A stretch of DNA of 64,000 nucleotides from Falsirhodobacter flavus. Its GTDB lineage: Bacteria; Pseudomonadota; Alphaproteobacteria; Rhodobacterales; Rhodobacteraceae. Location: the NCBI GenBank assembly GCA_029846755.1, contig JARWBI010000001.1, positions 992,001-1,056,000 of the forward strand, in the 5' to 3' direction. A program made the translations under genes and the position numbers. This document shows positions 8,270 to 17,780 of the stretch, piece by piece; the stretch's first letter is position 1, and each line of letters opens with the position of its first letter. Under the pieces are notes generated by a model. It was not told where the DNA came from. It made no database searches and saw only the letters and a list, made by a program, of their open reading frames with translations.

Positions 8270-10020
8270 ACGGGATCGAAGCCCTGATGCCCGGCGGCGC
8301 GCTGACGCCGCAGCACATGATGATCGCGCCGATCCTCATCCCGCTGATCGCCGCCGCGATCATGCTGTTCTACGAGGATCGCCAGCGCAAGGCGAAGACG
8401 GCGATCAGCGTGATTGCGTCGGTGGTGATGCTGCTGGTCGCGCTGGATCTTCTGAACCGCTCCAAGGGGTCCGGCCCCTCGGGCGGGAACGAGATCGGGC
8501 TTTACCTGCTGGGGGACTGGCCGACGCCGTTCGGGATCAACCTGGTGCTGGACCGTCTTTCGGCGCTGATGCTGGTGCTGGCGTCGATCCTGTCGATCCC
8601 GTCGCTCATCTATGCCTCGGCGGCGTGGCAGGGGCGCGGGCAGCATTTCCATTCGCTGTTCATGTTCATGATGATGGGTGTGAACGGCGCGTTCCTGACG
8701 GGCGATCTGTTCAACCTGTTCGTCTTCTTCGAGATCATGCTGGCCGCCTCTTACGGGTTGATGCTGCACGGATCGGGCGCGGCGCGGGTCAGGTCGGGGA
8801 TGCATTACATCGCGATCAACCTGATGGCTTCGCTGTTCTTCCTGATCGGCGTCGCCACCATCTATGGCGTTGTCGGCACGCTGAACATGGCCGATCTGGC
8901 GCAGCGGATGCCTTATATCGCATCGAGCGACCGGCCGCTTGTCCATGCGGGGCTTGCGATCCTTGGGCTCGCGTTCCTCGTCAAGGCGGGGATGTGGCCG
9001 CTCTGCTTCTGGCTTCCGCCCACCTATCAGGCGGCTTCGGCCCCGGTGGCGGCCATGTTCGCGATCCTGACGAAGGTCGGCGTCTATATCATCCTGCGAC
9101 TGACATTCCTGACCTTCGCGCCGGGCACCGGGCCTTCGGCGGGCTTCGGCGCAGGGGTGCTGATCGCGGGCGGGATGGCGACGCTGGCTTACGGGACCGT
9201 CGGCATCCTCGGGTCGCAGGCGATGTCGCGGATGACGGGGTTCTCGGTGCTCATCTCCTCGGGGACGCTGCTGACCGTCGTGGGGCTTGCGATGGGCGGC
9301 GGCGGCGTCGCGATGCTGGCCGGCGCGCTGTATTACATGATCGGATCGACCATCGCGATCTCCGGGTTGTTCCTGCTGGTGGAACTGGTCGAGCGCGGGC
9401 AGGGATCGGTCGCGGCGATGCTGGCGCTGACCTCGGACCTTTACGGCGGTCCCGATGACGACCCAGAGGAGCCGGAAGGCTCCGGCTTCGTCATCCCCGG
9501 CATCATGACCATCCTTGGCGTCTGCTTTGCCGCGCTGGCGGTGCTGCTGGCCGGGATGCCGCCGCTGTCGGGCTTTCTGGGCAAGGTGATGATCCTGTCG
9601 GGGATGCTTCAGGGCACGGGGTCCGGCCCGGTCGAATGGGGGTTCATGGCGCTGCTGATCCTGTCGGGTCTGGCCACGCTTGTCGCGCTGGTCCGCGTCG
9701 GCATCCAGACCTTCTGGGCCGCCGCCGACGATGTCGCGCCGAAGGTGAAGGCGACCGAGATCGCGCCCATCGCCGCCCTGATCCTGTCTGCCGTTCTGCT
9801 GACATGGCAGGCGCGCCCCGCGATGCGCTACATGGAAGCGACGGCGGCCGCGCTGCACGAGCCCACGGTCTATATCAACGGCGTCATCATGGCCGAACGC
9901 ACCGTCGAACGGCAGGAGCAGGCCGAAACCGCGCCCGAACCTCCGCCCGAGCCTGAGCGCGAGCGGCTCGGCCCGCCCGCGCCGCCCATGGGCGCCCCAG
10001 CCGGGGAGGTACAGCAGTGA
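8266..10020 (+). CDS. mrpD: Mrp antiporter subunit D
   Basis: NuoN/NuoM-like proton-pumping subunit of the Mrp antiporter, 584 residues, somewhat longer than the usual 500-550. Conserved NLFVFFEIMLAASYGL, LVKAGMWPLCFWLPPTYQAA and MPPLSGFLGKVMIL motifs are present, with about 14 hydrophobic stretches. The C-terminus carries a polar, proline/glutamate-rich tail (PEPPPEPERE). Start is GTG in the GTGA junction with mrpC; the stop overlaps the mrpE ATG. Confidence 0.93.
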   Translation: MNGIEALMPGGALTPQHMMIAPILIPLIAAAIMLFYEDRQRKAKTAISVIASVVMLLVALDLLNRSKGSGPSGGNEIGLYLLGDWPTPFGINLVLDRLSALMLVLASILSIPSLIYASAAWQGRGQHFHSLFMFMMMGVNGAFLTGDLFNLFVFFEIMLAASYGLMLHGSGAARVRSGMHYIAINLMASLFFLIGVATIYGVVGTLNMADLAQRMPYIASSDRPLVHAGLAILGLAFLVKAGMWPLCFWLPPTYQAASAPVAAMFAILTKVGVYIILRLTFLTFAPGTGPSAGFGAGVLIAGGMATLAYGTVGILGSQAMSRMTGFSVLISSGTLLTVVGLAMGGGGVAMLAGALYYMIGSTIAISGLFLLVELVERGQGSVAAMLALTSDLYGGPDDDPEEPEGSGFVIPGIMTILGVCFAALAVLLAGMPPLSGFLGKVMILSGMLQGTGSGPVEWGFMALLILSGLATLVALVRVGIQTFWAAADDVAPKVKATEIAPIAALILSAVLLTWQARPAMRYMEATAAALHEPTVYINGVIMAERTVERQEQAETAPEPPPEPERERLGPPAPPMGAPAGEVQQ

Positions 10021-10505
10021 AACGCATCCTTCCGCATCCGTTCCTTGCGCTGCTGCTGTTGATCGTCTGGCTGGTGCTGACCCGCTTCACGCCGGGGCAG
10101 TTCATCCTTGGCGCCGCGGTCGCGCTTGTGGCCAGCCGCGCCATGTCTGCGCTGGAACCGACGCCGATCACGCTGCGCAAGGTTCACCGCATCCCGGTGC
10201 TTCTGGGCGTTCTGGTGGTCGACATCGCGCGGTCGAACTTCGATGTCGCACGCCTGATCCTGAACGGCGGGCGCCATGGAAAACGCCGCTCCGGCATGAT
10301 CGAGATCGAGCTCGAGACGCGCAACCGCACCGCGCTGGCCTTGCTCGCGATCATCGTCACGGCCACGCCGGGCACCGCATGGCTGGGCTGGAACCCGCGG
10401 CGGGGCGTGCTTTTGCTGCATGTGTTCGATCTGGTCGAGGAAGCGGACTGGAAGGACCTTATCAAGAACCGATACGAAAAGGCATTGAGGGAGATCCTTG
10501 AATGA
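10017..10505 (+). CDS. mrpE: Mrp antiporter subunit E
   Basis: 162-residue MrpE/MnhE subunit: a hydrophobic N-terminus, [17 protein letters not shown], the [14 protein letters not shown] helix, and the conserved [11 protein letters not shown] and LLLHVFDL segments followed by a charged cytoplasmic tail. Overlaps mrpD and mrpF by 4 bp each (ATGA). Confidence 0.92.
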   Translation: MKRILPHPFLALLLLIVWLVLTRFTPGQFILGAAVALVASRAMSALEPTPITLRKVHRIPVLLGVLVVDIARSNFDVARLILNGGRHGKRRSGMIEIELETRNRTALALLAIIVTATPGTAWLGWNPRRGVLLLHVFDLVEEADWKDLIKNRYEKALREILE

Positions 10506-10783
10506 GCGGAACGATCCTTCTTGTCGCCACGCTGGTTGCTCAGGGGATGCTCGTGATCGCGATGCTGTTGGCCGTGCTGCGCATCCTGCGCGGGCCGCGC
10601 GCGCAGGACCGGGTGCTGGGCCTCGATACGCTCTATGTCAACGCGATGCTGCTGCTCATCACCATGGGCATCCGGACGGGCAGCATCTTCTTCTTCGAAG
10701 CGTCGCTCATCATCGGCGTGCTCGGCTTCGTGTCGACGCTGGCGCTCGCGAAATTCCTGATGAGGGGGGAGGTCATCGAATGA
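10502..10783 (+). CDS. mrpF: Mrp antiporter subunit F
   Basis: 93-residue MrpF/MnhF protein with three transmembrane segments and the conserved [18 protein letters not shown] loop. A close relative of bile-acid/Na+ resistance proteins of this family. ATGA overlaps on both sides place it inside the mrp operon. Confidence 0.92.
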   Translation: MSGTILLVATLVAQGMLVIAMLLAVLRILRGPRAQDRVLGLDTLYVNAMLLLITMGIRTGSIFFFEASLIIGVLGFVSTLALAKFLMRGEVIE

Positions 10784-11121
10784 CGGAATTGCCGCTCTGG
10801 GCCGCGATTGCCGTGGCTTTCTTCCTGATCCTCGGCGCGGGGCTGACGTTGATCGGCTCGATCGGGCTGCTGCGTCTGCGCAGCTTCTACGACCGGCTGC
10901 ATGCGCCGACGCTTGGCACCAGCTGGGGTGCGCTGGCGACCATCCTTGCCTCGGTCATCTTCTTCTCGATCTCGGAACGGCGGCTGGTGCTGCACGATCT
11001 GGTGATCGGATTCTTCATCATGTGCACCACGCCGGTGACGCTGATGCTTCTGGGCCGCGCCGCGCTTTATCGCGACCGTTCGGAAAACACCCCGGTCGTC
11101 ACGCCCTCGGATACCGAATAA
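10780..11121 (+). CDS. mrpG: Mrp antiporter subunit G
   Basis: 113-residue MrpG/MnhG subunit with the family block [25 protein letters not shown] and three hydrophobic segments. Last gene of the mrp operon. Its last 55 bp overlap, tail to tail, the end of modC on the other strand. No terminator hairpin is visible after it. Confidence 0.92.
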   Translation: MTELPLWAAIAVAFFLILGAGLTLIGSIGLLRLRSFYDRLHAPTLGTSWGALATILASVIFFSISERRLVLHDLVIGFFIMCTTPVTLMLLGRAALYRDRSENTPVVTPSDTE

Positions 11122-12158
11122 TCCGCGATCGCCACCGTCTTGAGGATGGCGTGACAGGTCAGCCCCGGCGCGAGGCCGAGCGCCGCCGCTGATCGGGTGG
11201 TGATCCGCGCCAGCAACGCCTCGGGGCCAAGACGGAGGCGCACCAGCGTTTCATGCCCGCGCGGGATCGTCTGTTCGACCACCGCGGGAAGGACGTTCAG
11301 CGCCGATATCCCGGCCGGGGGAAACAGCGCGATCATGACGTCCTGCGCATGGATCCGGATGACTGCGGCGGCCCCCACCGGCTGATCGGTCGGCAGAAAC
11401 ACCGGCCCCGCGGCGGTATCGAACCGCGCCAACCCGTCGGCTTCGCGCGCAGCGACGTGGGCGGGGATCAGCGCACCCGACTCGGATCCCGACAAGCCGG
11501 ATGCCGGGTCGGACAGAAGATCCGCCGGTGCGCCGGATCCGACGATCCGCCCCGCATCCAGCAGGATGACCCGTGCCGCAAGACGCATAACTTCGGCGAC
11601 CGAGTGGCTGACATAAAGGATCGGCAGGCCTTCCTCATGCAGCCGCTCCAGATAGGGCAGGATCTCGGCCTTGCGCGCCGTGTCCAATGCCGCAAGCGGC
11701 TCGTCCAGAAGCAGCAGGCGCGGGGCGCAAAGCAATGCGCGGCCGATGGCGACGCGCTGCTTCTCGCCGCCCGAAAGCCGGGCGGGGCGCCGATCCATCA
11801 ACGGCGCAAGCCCCAACATGTCGACGATCCTCCCGACATCCGCGCCACCACCTGAAAACCAACGCCCATAGAGCAGGTTCTGCCGCACCGTCAGATGCGG
11901 AAACAGCCGCCCGTCCTGAAACACATAGCCGATGCGCCGCTTGTGGGGTGGAACGAAGTGGCGCCCCTCGCTCAGAACCTCGCCATTCAACTCGATGCGC
12001 CCTTCGGCTGGTCGCAGCATTCCGGCGACGGCGTTCACCAGCGTCGTCTTTCCGGCACCCGACCGACCGAAGATCGCCGTCACGCCGGGCCCGGCGTCGA
12101 AAGCGAGATCCAGCGCGAAATGGGCAAGCGGGTGGCGGATGGACACTGACAGCGTCAC
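11067..12158 (-). CDS. modC: molybdate ABC transporter ATP-binding protein
   Basis: ATPase of the molybdate importer ModABC. The 363-residue protein has Walker A GRSGAGKTT (31-39), the ABC signature LSGGEKQRVAIGRAL, Walker B LLLLDEPLAALD and a C-terminal TOBE (molybdate-binding) domain of about 70 residues. A GTG start at 12158 is preferred because it overlaps the modB stop as GTGA, like other junctions here; an ATG at 12194 inside modB is the alternative. The end overlaps mrpG by 55 bp. Confidence 0.93.
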   Translation of the reverse strand: MTLSVSIRHPLAHFALDLAFDAGPGVTAIFGRSGAGKTTLVNAVAGMLRPAEGRIELNGEVLSEGRHFVPPHKRRIGYVFQDGRLFPHLTVRQNLLYGRWFSGGGADVGRIVDMLGLAPLMDRRPARLSGGEKQRVAIGRALLCAPRLLLLDEPLAALDTARKAEILPYLERLHEEGLPILYVSHSVAEVMRLAARVILLDAGRIVGSGAPADLLSDPASGLSGSESGALIPAHVAAREADGLARFDTAAGPVFLPTDQPVGAAAVIRIHAQDVMIALFPPAGISALNVLPAVVEQTIPRGHETLVRLRLGPEALLARITTRSAAALGLAPGLTCHAILKTVAIADYSVSEGVTTGVFSERSR

Positions 12159-12835
12159 GAGGCGATCCTTCTTGCGATGGCGCGCGAAACCCATTCCGAC
12201 AGCAGCAGCGCCGACATTGCAACCGCGATCGCGATGACGACCAGCCGCATCGCCCTTTCCTCGCCTCCCGGAACCTGAAGCAGCGCATAGATCGCCGAGG
12301 GCAGTGTCTGCGTCTGGCCGGGAATGTTGGCGACGAACGTGATGGTCGCGCCGAATTCACCCATCGCCTTGGCGAAGGCCAGCACGGCCCCGGCGATGAT
12401 GCCCGGCAGGATCATCGGCAGCGTCACCGTGGCAAAGACCCAGATGGGCGAGGCGCCCAGCGTGCCCGCCGCCGCCTCCAGCCCCGGATCGACGGCCTCG
12501 AGCGACAGGCGGATCGCGCGGACCAGCAGCGGAAAGGCCATGACCGCAGCGGCCAGAACGGCCCCGGTCCAGTTGAAGGCGAAGATGATCCCAAGCTCGG
12601 CCAGCCATTGCCCAACCGTGCCGCGCCGACCGAAGGTCAGCAGCAGCAGATAGCCTGTCACCACAGGCGGCAGGATCAGCGGCAGATGGACCAGCCCGTT
12701 CAGGATCTGGCGCCCCGGAAACCGCCAGCGCGCCAGCGCCATCGCGACCAGAATGCCGAAGGGCAGGCTGACCAGCGTGGCGAAAAAGGCGACCCGAAGC
12801 GAGAGAAGGACCGCCTGCCACTCCTCTGGCGTCAT
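12155..12835 (-). CDS. modB: molybdate ABC transporter permease
   Basis: 226-residue inner-membrane permease with five or six hydrophobic helices and the EAA-loop region AAAGTLGASPIWVFATVTLP. ATG at 12835 overlaps the modA stop (ATGA). The long upstream extension of the frame runs inside modA and is not coding. Partner of ModA and ModC for molybdate import. Confidence 0.93.
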   Translation of the reverse strand: MTPEEWQAVLLSLRVAFFATLVSLPFGILVAMALARWRFPGRQILNGLVHLPLILPPVVTGYLLLLTFGRRGTVGQWLAELGIIFAFNWTGAVLAAAVMAFPLLVRAIRLSLEAVDPGLEAAAGTLGASPIWVFATVTLPMILPGIIAGAVLAFAKAMGEFGATITFVANIPGQTQTLPSAIYALLQVPGGEERAMRLVVIAIAVAMSALLLSEWVSRAIARRIAS

Positions 12836-13569
12836 TGGCCGAGGACTTCGAAGCCCTGTTCGCGGAAGGTGGTCGCCGCAGCTTCGGAGGAAAGGTGATC
12901 GAGGAACCCGGTCGCTGCCGGACCTGCATCCACCAGTGCGGCGGCGGGATAGACGATGGGATCGTGACTGTCGTCGGGGAAGGTCGCGACGACCTTGACC
13001 GCAGGCTCCGCCACCGCGTCCGAGGCATATACGATGCCGTAAGGCGCTTCGCCCGTCGCCACCAGCGCCAGCGCTGCGCGCACGTTGTCCGCCTGCGCGA
13101 CCGAAGGCGACACGCCATCCCACAGGCCCAGCGACGTCAGTGCCTGCTTGCCATAGACTCCGGCGGGAACGGAATCCACCAGCGCCATCGCCAGCTTGCC
13201 GCCGCCCAGCGCGGTGGAAAGGGTCGCGATATCCAGGTCGGGCGCATCGGCGGCGCCCACGATCACGAGCGTATTGCCCAGAAGATCGACGCGGCTGCCC
13301 TTGGCGATCAACCCGTCGGATTCGACCGTATCCATCCAGTCCACGGCGGCCGAGATGAACAGGTCGGCCGGGGCGCCTTGCTGTATCTGGCGGGCCAGCT
13401 GCGACGATCCGGCATAGGAGACCGTCACCGTGTCACCGCTCGTCTGCTGCCAATCGGTCGCGATCTCGTCCAGTGCGGTCTTGAGGCTGGCGGCAGCGAA
13501 GACCGTGACGTCCTCGGCGCGGGCGGAAAGCGGCAGGACAAGGGCGGCGGCAAGAACAAGGCGCAACAT
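12832..13569 (-). CDS. modA: molybdate ABC transporter substrate-binding protein
   Basis: Periplasmic molybdate-binding protein of 245 residues, with signal peptide MLRLVLAAALVLPLSARA. The mature part has FAAASLKTALDEIA, YAGSSQLARQIQQGAPADLFISA and the late GIVYASDA motif of the ModA family. ATG at 13569 is chosen because the signal peptide starts there. First gene of modABC; the upstream region is shared with the divergent GAF regulator. I could not find a convincing ModE palindrome there. Confidence 0.92.
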   Translation of the reverse strand: MLRLVLAAALVLPLSARAEDVTVFAAASLKTALDEIATDWQQTSGDTVTVSYAGSSQLARQIQQGAPADLFISAAVDWMDTVESDGLIAKGSRVDLLGNTLVIVGAADAPDLDIATLSTALGGGKLAMALVDSVPAGVYGKQALTSLGLWDGVSPSVAQADNVRAALALVATGEAPYGIVYASDAVAEPAVKVVATFPDDSHDPIVYPAAALVDAGPAATGFLDHLSSEAAATTFREQGFEVLGQ

Positions 13570-13654
13570 GGGGGGAGAACTCCGTTTGACTTGGGGCATA
13601 ACACCCGCAGCGGGGGGCGCTGGCAACCGTTATTTTCCATCGGACATATCGATA

Positions 13655-13670
13655 CGACAGTTTTCTGTCG
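13655..13670. promoter_or_regulatory. perfect inverted repeat between modA and the GAF regulator
   Basis: CGACAG-TTTT-CTGTCG, 6-bp arms and a 4-bp centre, 85 bp before modA and 67 bp before the regulator gene. No T-tract follows and it lies in a divergent promoter region, so it is more likely an operator than a terminator. Which protein would bind is unknown. Confidence 0.4.
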
Positions 13671-13737
13671 CCACGCGCGGTTTCGTCCTATGCTGAACTC
13701 ATCCGCGAGGATTCGCGGACGATGGGGGAGGAGACCC

Positions 13738-14670
13738 ATGAACAACATGCGCGTTGCGGAACATGCGGGCCGCATCGAAGCGGCATTGCTGGGAAGCGAT
13801 GCCGCCCGTTCGCCGCTCGTCGCAAGCTGGTCGCGTTCGGCGCGGCTTCACGGTCTGGACCCCGCAGGGCGTGCCGAGGCGCAATGCCTGACCGATGCCG
13901 ATTTTCGCGCGGCGCGCGAGCGGATGGGCCCGCTGATCGCCGCCGCCGCGCCCAGCCTCGACCGGCTGTTTCAGGCCGTCGGCGGGGTGGGGTGCTGCGT
14001 TCTGCTGGCCGATCCGGATGGCGTGCCGCTGGATCGGCGCGGGGCCGGGGCCGAGGACGATGCCTTTCGCGAATGGGGCCTCTGGACAGGCACCGTCTGG
14101 TCCGAGGCGCGGCAGGGAACCAACGGCATCGGCACGGCGATCGCCGAACGGCGGACGGTGACGATCCGGCGCGACCAGCATTACCTTGCCCGAAACACCG
14201 CGCTGTCCTGCATGACGGCCCCGATCTTCAACCACGACGGCACTTTGGCGGGGGCGCTGGACGTGTCATCCTGCCGCGATGATCTGACCGAAGGGTTTGC
14301 AGGCCTGATCGCACATTCGGTCGCTGACACCGCCCGGCGGATCGAGGTCGAGGCGCTGCGCCTTGCCTTTCCGCAGGCGCGGATGGTGTTGGTGCCGGGC
14401 GCGGACCGTTCTGCAGTGCTGGCCGTGGATGCGGACGATCTGGTCGTCGGCGCGACCCGCGCGGCGCGTCAGGCGCTCGGCCCTCTGGACGATCTGCCCC
14501 GGCCCGCCGCCGATATCCTTGGCGGCACGCCCGACACGTTGGAGGCGGCGGAACGCGCCGCCTTGATGCGCGCTTTGGCCCGGGCGTCGGGCAACGTGAC
14601 CGCGGCGGCGCGGTTCTTGGGCATTTCTCGAGCCACACTGCACCGCAAGATCGCTGCGGCGCGGCGATGA
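13738..14670 (+). CDS. AcoR-like GAF/Fis transcriptional regulator lacking the AAA+ domain
   Basis: 310-residue regulator: an N-terminal SPLVASWSRSARLHGLDP block typical of AcoR-type activators, a GAF sensor domain (about 70-200, with GTNGIGTAIAERRTV and NHDGTLAGALDVSS), a short linker, and a C-terminal Fis-type helix-turn-helix (last 40 residues, ASGNVTAAARFLGISRATLHRK). The sigma-54-contacting AAA+ domain (GESGTGKE, GAFTGA) is absent, so it should not activate sigma-54 polymerase. The following aldehyde dehydrogenase is the likely target. Strong GGGGGAGGAG ribosome site before the ATG. Confidence 0.85.
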   Translation: MNNMRVAEHAGRIEAALLGSDAARSPLVASWSRSARLHGLDPAGRAEAQCLTDADFRAARERMGPLIAAAAPSLDRLFQAVGGVGCCVLLADPDGVPLDRRGAGAEDDAFREWGLWTGTVWSEARQGTNGIGTAIAERRTVTIRRDQHYLARNTALSCMTAPIFNHDGTLAGALDVSSCRDDLTEGFAGLIAHSVADTARRIEVEALRLAFPQARMVLVPGADRSAVLAVDADDLVVGATRAARQALGPLDDLPRPAADILGGTPDTLEAAERAALMRALARASGNVTAAARFLGISRATLHRKIAAARR

Positions 14671-14684
14671 AGATTGCCGCTCGA

Positions 14685-14702
14685 TGTCGCATTCCCGCGA
14701 CA
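14685..14702. promoter_or_regulatory. TGTCG-N8-CGACA dyad, candidate operator for the GAF/Fis regulator
   Basis: A perfect 5-bp dyad with an 8-bp spacer, about 90 bp upstream of the aldehyde dehydrogenase ATG and directly after the regulator gene. Dyads of this general form serve as upstream activating sites for AcoR-like activators. No convincing -24/-12 sigma-54 element is visible between the dyad and the gene. Confidence 0.5.
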
Positions 14703-14791
14703 CCGGGCGGGCCTCGCCGACAGCGCGGCAGGTGACAGCGCCGCGCCCCGGCATCACGGTTGGACCATGAACACGGGTAAGGGAGGACCTG

Positions 14792-16309
14792 ATGAACAAG
14801 GTTGAACATTTCCGCACGGCCAAATCGCCGTTCAAGGAACGCTACGACAACTTCATCGGCGGCGAATGGGTTGCGCCGAAATCGGGCCGATACTTCGACA
14901 ACACATCGCCCGTGACCGGCAAGGTCATCTGCCAGATCGCCCGGTCCGACGCCGCCGATGTCGAGGCTGCGCTGGACGCGGCCCATGCGGCCAAGGAAAA
15001 ATGGGGCCGGACAAGCGTTGCCGAACGGTCCTTGATCCTGAACCGCATCGCCGACCGGATCGAGGAGAACCTGCCGCTTCTGGCCACCGCCGAGACATGG
15101 GACAACGGCAAGCCGATCCGCGAGACGACCGCCGCCGACCTGCCACTGGCGGTGGACCATTTCCGCTACTTCGCCAGCGTGGTGCGGGGGCAGGAGGGGC
15201 ATATCTCGGAAATTGACCATGATACGGTCGCCTATCACTTCCACGAACCGCTGGGCGTGGTGGGGCAGATCATTCCGTGGAACTTCCCGCTGCTGATGGC
15301 GGTGTGGAAGCTGGCCCCGGCGCTGGCCGCGGGCAACTGCGTCGTGCTGAAACCGGCCGAGCAGACCCCGGCATCCATCATGGTGCTGGCCGAGCTGATC
15401 GCCGATCTGCTGCCCGAGGGCGTTCTGAACATCGTCAACGGTTTCGGGCTGGAGGCGGGCAAGCCGCTGGCATCGTCGAACCGTATCGCCAAGATCGCCT
15501 TCACGGGCGAGACGACGACCGGCCGGCTCATCATGCAGTATGCCAGCCAGAACCTGATCCCGGTGACGCTGGAACTGGGGGGCAAGTCGCCCAACATCTT
15601 CTTCAAGGATGTTGCGAACGAGGATGACGACTTCCTCGACAAGGCGATCGAAGGTTTCGTGATGTTCGCGCTGAACCAGGGCGAGGTCTGCACATGCCCA
15701 TCTCGCGCCCTGATCCACGAGTCGATCTATGACCGCTTCATGGAAAAGGCGCTGGCCCGGACGCAGGCCATCGTGCAGGGCGATCCGCTTGATCCCGCGA
15801 CCATGATCGGCGCGCAGGCCTCGTCCGAGCAATTGGAAAAGATCCTGTCCTATATGGATATCGGGCGGCAGGAGGGCGCCGAAATCCTGACGGGTGGCGA
15901 GCGCAACGTGCTGGAGGGCGAACTCGAGGGCGGTTTCTATGTCAAGCCGACCATCTTCAAGGGCACCAACCGGATGCGTATCTTCCAGGAGGAGATTTTC
16001 GGCCCGGTGGTGTCGGTGACGACCTTCAAGGACGATGACGAGGCGCTGTCGATCGCCAATGACACGCTCTACGGCCTCGGGGCGGGCGTCTGGACGCGGG
16101 ACGGCACCCGCGCTTATCGCTTCGGCCGCGCCATTCAGGCGGGCCGGGTCTGGACCAACTGCTATCACGCCTATCCCGCGCACGCGGCCTTCGGCGGGTA
16201 CAAGCAGTCGGGTATCGGGCGCGAGAACCATCGGATGATGTTGGACCATTATCAGCAGACCAAGAACATGCTGGTCAGCTATAGCCCCAAAAAACTGGGC
16301 TTCTTCTGA
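14792..16309 (+). CDS. NAD-dependent aldehyde dehydrogenase (AcoD/ExaC-like)
   Basis: 505-residue class I aldehyde dehydrogenase, oxidising acetaldehyde or other short aldehydes to acids. Catalytic residues are visible: Glu261 in LELGGKSP and Cys300 in [11 protein letters not shown], with [13 protein letters not shown] and [11 protein letters not shown] for NAD binding. The EVCTCPSR variant and the adjacent DUF779 gene are typical of the AcoD/acetaldehyde dehydrogenase II subgroup. Start ATG has GGGAGGACC upstream. Likely controlled by the preceding GAF/Fis regulator. Confidence 0.92.
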   Translation: MNKVEHFRTAKSPFKERYDNFIGGEWVAPKSGRYFDNTSPVTGKVICQIARSDAADVEAALDAAHAAKEKWGRTSVAERSLILNRIADRIEENLPLLATAETWDNGKPIRETTAADLPLAVDHFRYFASVVRGQEGHISEIDHDTVAYHFHEPLGVVGQIIPWNFPLLMAVWKLAPALAAGNCVVLKPAEQTPASIMVLAELIADLLPEGVLNIVNGFGLEAGKPLASSNRIAKIAFTGETTTGRLIMQYASQNLIPVTLELGGKSPNIFFKDVANEDDDFLDKAIEGFVMFALNQGEVCTCPSRALIHESIYDRFMEKALARTQAIVQGDPLDPATMIGAQASSEQLEKILSYMDIGRQEGAEILTGGERNVLEGELEGGFYVKPTIFKGTNRMRIFQEEIFGPVVSVTTFKDDDEALSIANDTLYGLGAGVWTRDGTRAYRFGRAIQAGRVWTNCYHAYPAHAAFGGYKQSGIGRENHRMMLDHYQQTKNMLVSYSPKKLGFF

Positions 16310-16638
16310 TGGACAAAGTGAGCGCCACTCCGGCGGCGCTCTCCCTTCTGGCGGAGATCGTCTCGGACCACGGCCCGGTGATGTTCCACCAGTCGGGCGG
16401 GTGCTGTGACGGATCCTCGCCCATGTGCTACGCCCAAGGGGATTTCCTCTTGGGCGACCATGACGTGAAGATGGGCGAGATCGGCGGCATGCCCTTCTAT
16501 ATCTCGGGCAGCCAGTTCGAGGTCTGGAAACATACCGACCTCATCATCGACGCAGTGCCGGGGCGGGGCGGGATGTTCAGCCTCGACAACGGGCGGGAGC
16601 GGCGGTTTCTGACACGCTCCACCATCTGCTCGATCTAG
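16309..16638 (+). CDS. DUF779 domain protein
   Basis: 109-residue protein of the DUF779 family, which accompanies AcoD-type aldehyde dehydrogenases in many proteobacteria. The conserved MFHQSGGCCDGSSPMC segment has three cysteines (32, 33, 40), suggesting a metal or redox role, but the function is unproven. TGATG overlap with the dehydrogenase indicates coupling. Its stop overlaps the convergent opgC stop. Confidence 0.85.
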   Translation: MDKVSATPAALSLLAEIVSDHGPVMFHQSGGCCDGSSPMCYAQGDFLLGDHDVKMGEIGGMPFYISGSQFEVWKHTDLIIDAVPGRGGMFSLDNGRERRFLTRSTICSI

Positions 16639-17780
16639 GGGGTTGCGGGGACACCCCCCGGGGCACGTGCCCTGGTAAAGCGCCAGCGGTCGCGCAGCAC
16701 GGCGAACAGCCATTGCAACGCAACGCCACCCCAGATCAGCATCGCTTCCAGCAGCGGGGTATTGGGCCTCATGTCCATGACCCCCTGCGCCGCATAGCAA
16801 AGTGCAGTGCCAAGCGCGAAGACCGGCAGGCCGTTGCGGCCCATCACCGCCAGCGGCGCCATTTCGGGCCGTGCGCAGATGCGCCGGACGATGGGCAGTG
16901 CGCTGATGAAATAGGCCAGCGCAAGGAAGTGCACGAGGCGCAATACGCTGACGATGCTCTTTTCGAACTCGGTGATCCAATAGGGGAAACCGATCTTTGC
17001 AAGTGCTAGGCGGCCTGCGTTCAGCACATCTGCGACCGGCTCCACCTTCGCCCAGATCAGCACGATCAGCAGCACCGAACCCGAAAGCCAGACCAGCGCA
17101 GGCGTCGCCGGGACCAGCCTGCGCCCCCGCTTCATCGCAACGCCGGTCAGCAGTCCGATCACGAACAGCAGCTGCCATGCAAAGGGGTTGAAGAACCACC
17201 CGCCCGGCATGGGATAATTGGGAAGGTTGAAACGGGTCTGACCGGCAAAGGCCCAAAGCAGGACCGATCCTGCCAGCAACAGCTTCGGCCGATGCACCGC
17301 GAGCACCAGAAACGCAGGTGCAAGGAACAGCAGCGCCGCATACATCGGCAGGATGTTGGCATAGCCAAGCTGGTGCGTCAGAAGCGCCACGCCCAGCATG
17401 AAGCCCATCGGATCGTCGAAGATCACATGGGTCAGGTTCTCGTTCGACAGCTGCGGCGCACCCAGCTTGTAGAAGGCCGCAGCCACCGCCACGGCAATCA
17501 CCGTCAACAGGATGTGGACCATGTAGAGCGTCCAGCCGCGCCGCCAAATGCGCCGCGCCGTCGCGATCCCGTCACCGCGCAGGAAGCCGGATGAGTAGGC
17601 GAGGCCCGCAGCCACCCCCGCCATCATGACGAACCCTTCCGCCGCGTCTGAAAAGCCGTAGTTGCGGCTGGTGAACGCCTCCCACAAGGTTCCGGGAACG
17701 TGATTGATATAGATCATCACGAGCGCGATGCCGCGCAGAACGTCCAGCCGCGGATCGCGGCCGCCAGTCGTCTCATGCAT
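16635..17780 (-). CDS. opgC: OpgC succinyltransferase-like membrane protein
   Basis: 381-residue polytopic membrane protein of the OpgC family (acyltransferase-3-like), which adds succinyl groups to osmoregulated periplasmic glucans. It opens with RDPRLDVLRGIALVMIYINHVPG, the family signature, and has about ten hydrophobic helices. ATG at 17780 overlaps the end of opgH by 8 bp, placing it third in opgG-opgH-opgC. Confidence 0.87.
   Translation of the reverse strand: MHETTGGRDPRLDVLRGIALVMIYINHVPGTLWEAFTSRNYGFSDAAEGFVMMAGVAAGLAYSSGFLRGDGIATARRIWRRGWTLYMVHILLTVIAVAVAAAFYKLGAPQLSNENLTHVIFDDPMGFMLGVALLTHQLGYANILPMYAALLFLAPAFLVLAVHRPKLLLAGSVLLWAFAGQTRFNLPNYPMPGGWFFNPFAWQLLFVIGLLTGVAMKRGRRLVPATPALVWLSGSVLLIVLIWAKVEPVADVLNAGRLALAKIGFPYWITEFEKSIVSVLRLVHFLALAYFISALPIVRRICARPEMAPLAVMGRNGLPVFALGTALCYAAQGVMDMRPNTPLLEAMLIWGGVALQWLFAVLRDRWRFTRARAPGGVPATP

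Noticed and set aside
8035-9858. 607-codon open frame on the minus strand
   Set aside because: Antisense to mrpC/mrpD; Arg/His/Gln-rich low-complexity translation typical of antisense frames.
13570-13737. ModE operator upstream of modA
   Set aside because: A lone CGTTAT half-site is present but no symmetric partner at the right spacing.
14703-14791. Sigma-54 (-24/-12) promoter before the aldehyde dehydrogenase
   Set aside because: No GG-N10-GC element with acceptable flanks, and the neighbouring regulator has no AAA+ domain.
14228-16249. 673-codon open frame on the minus strand
   Set aside because: Antisense to the aldehyde dehydrogenase, whose catalytic Cys and Glu motifs are intact.
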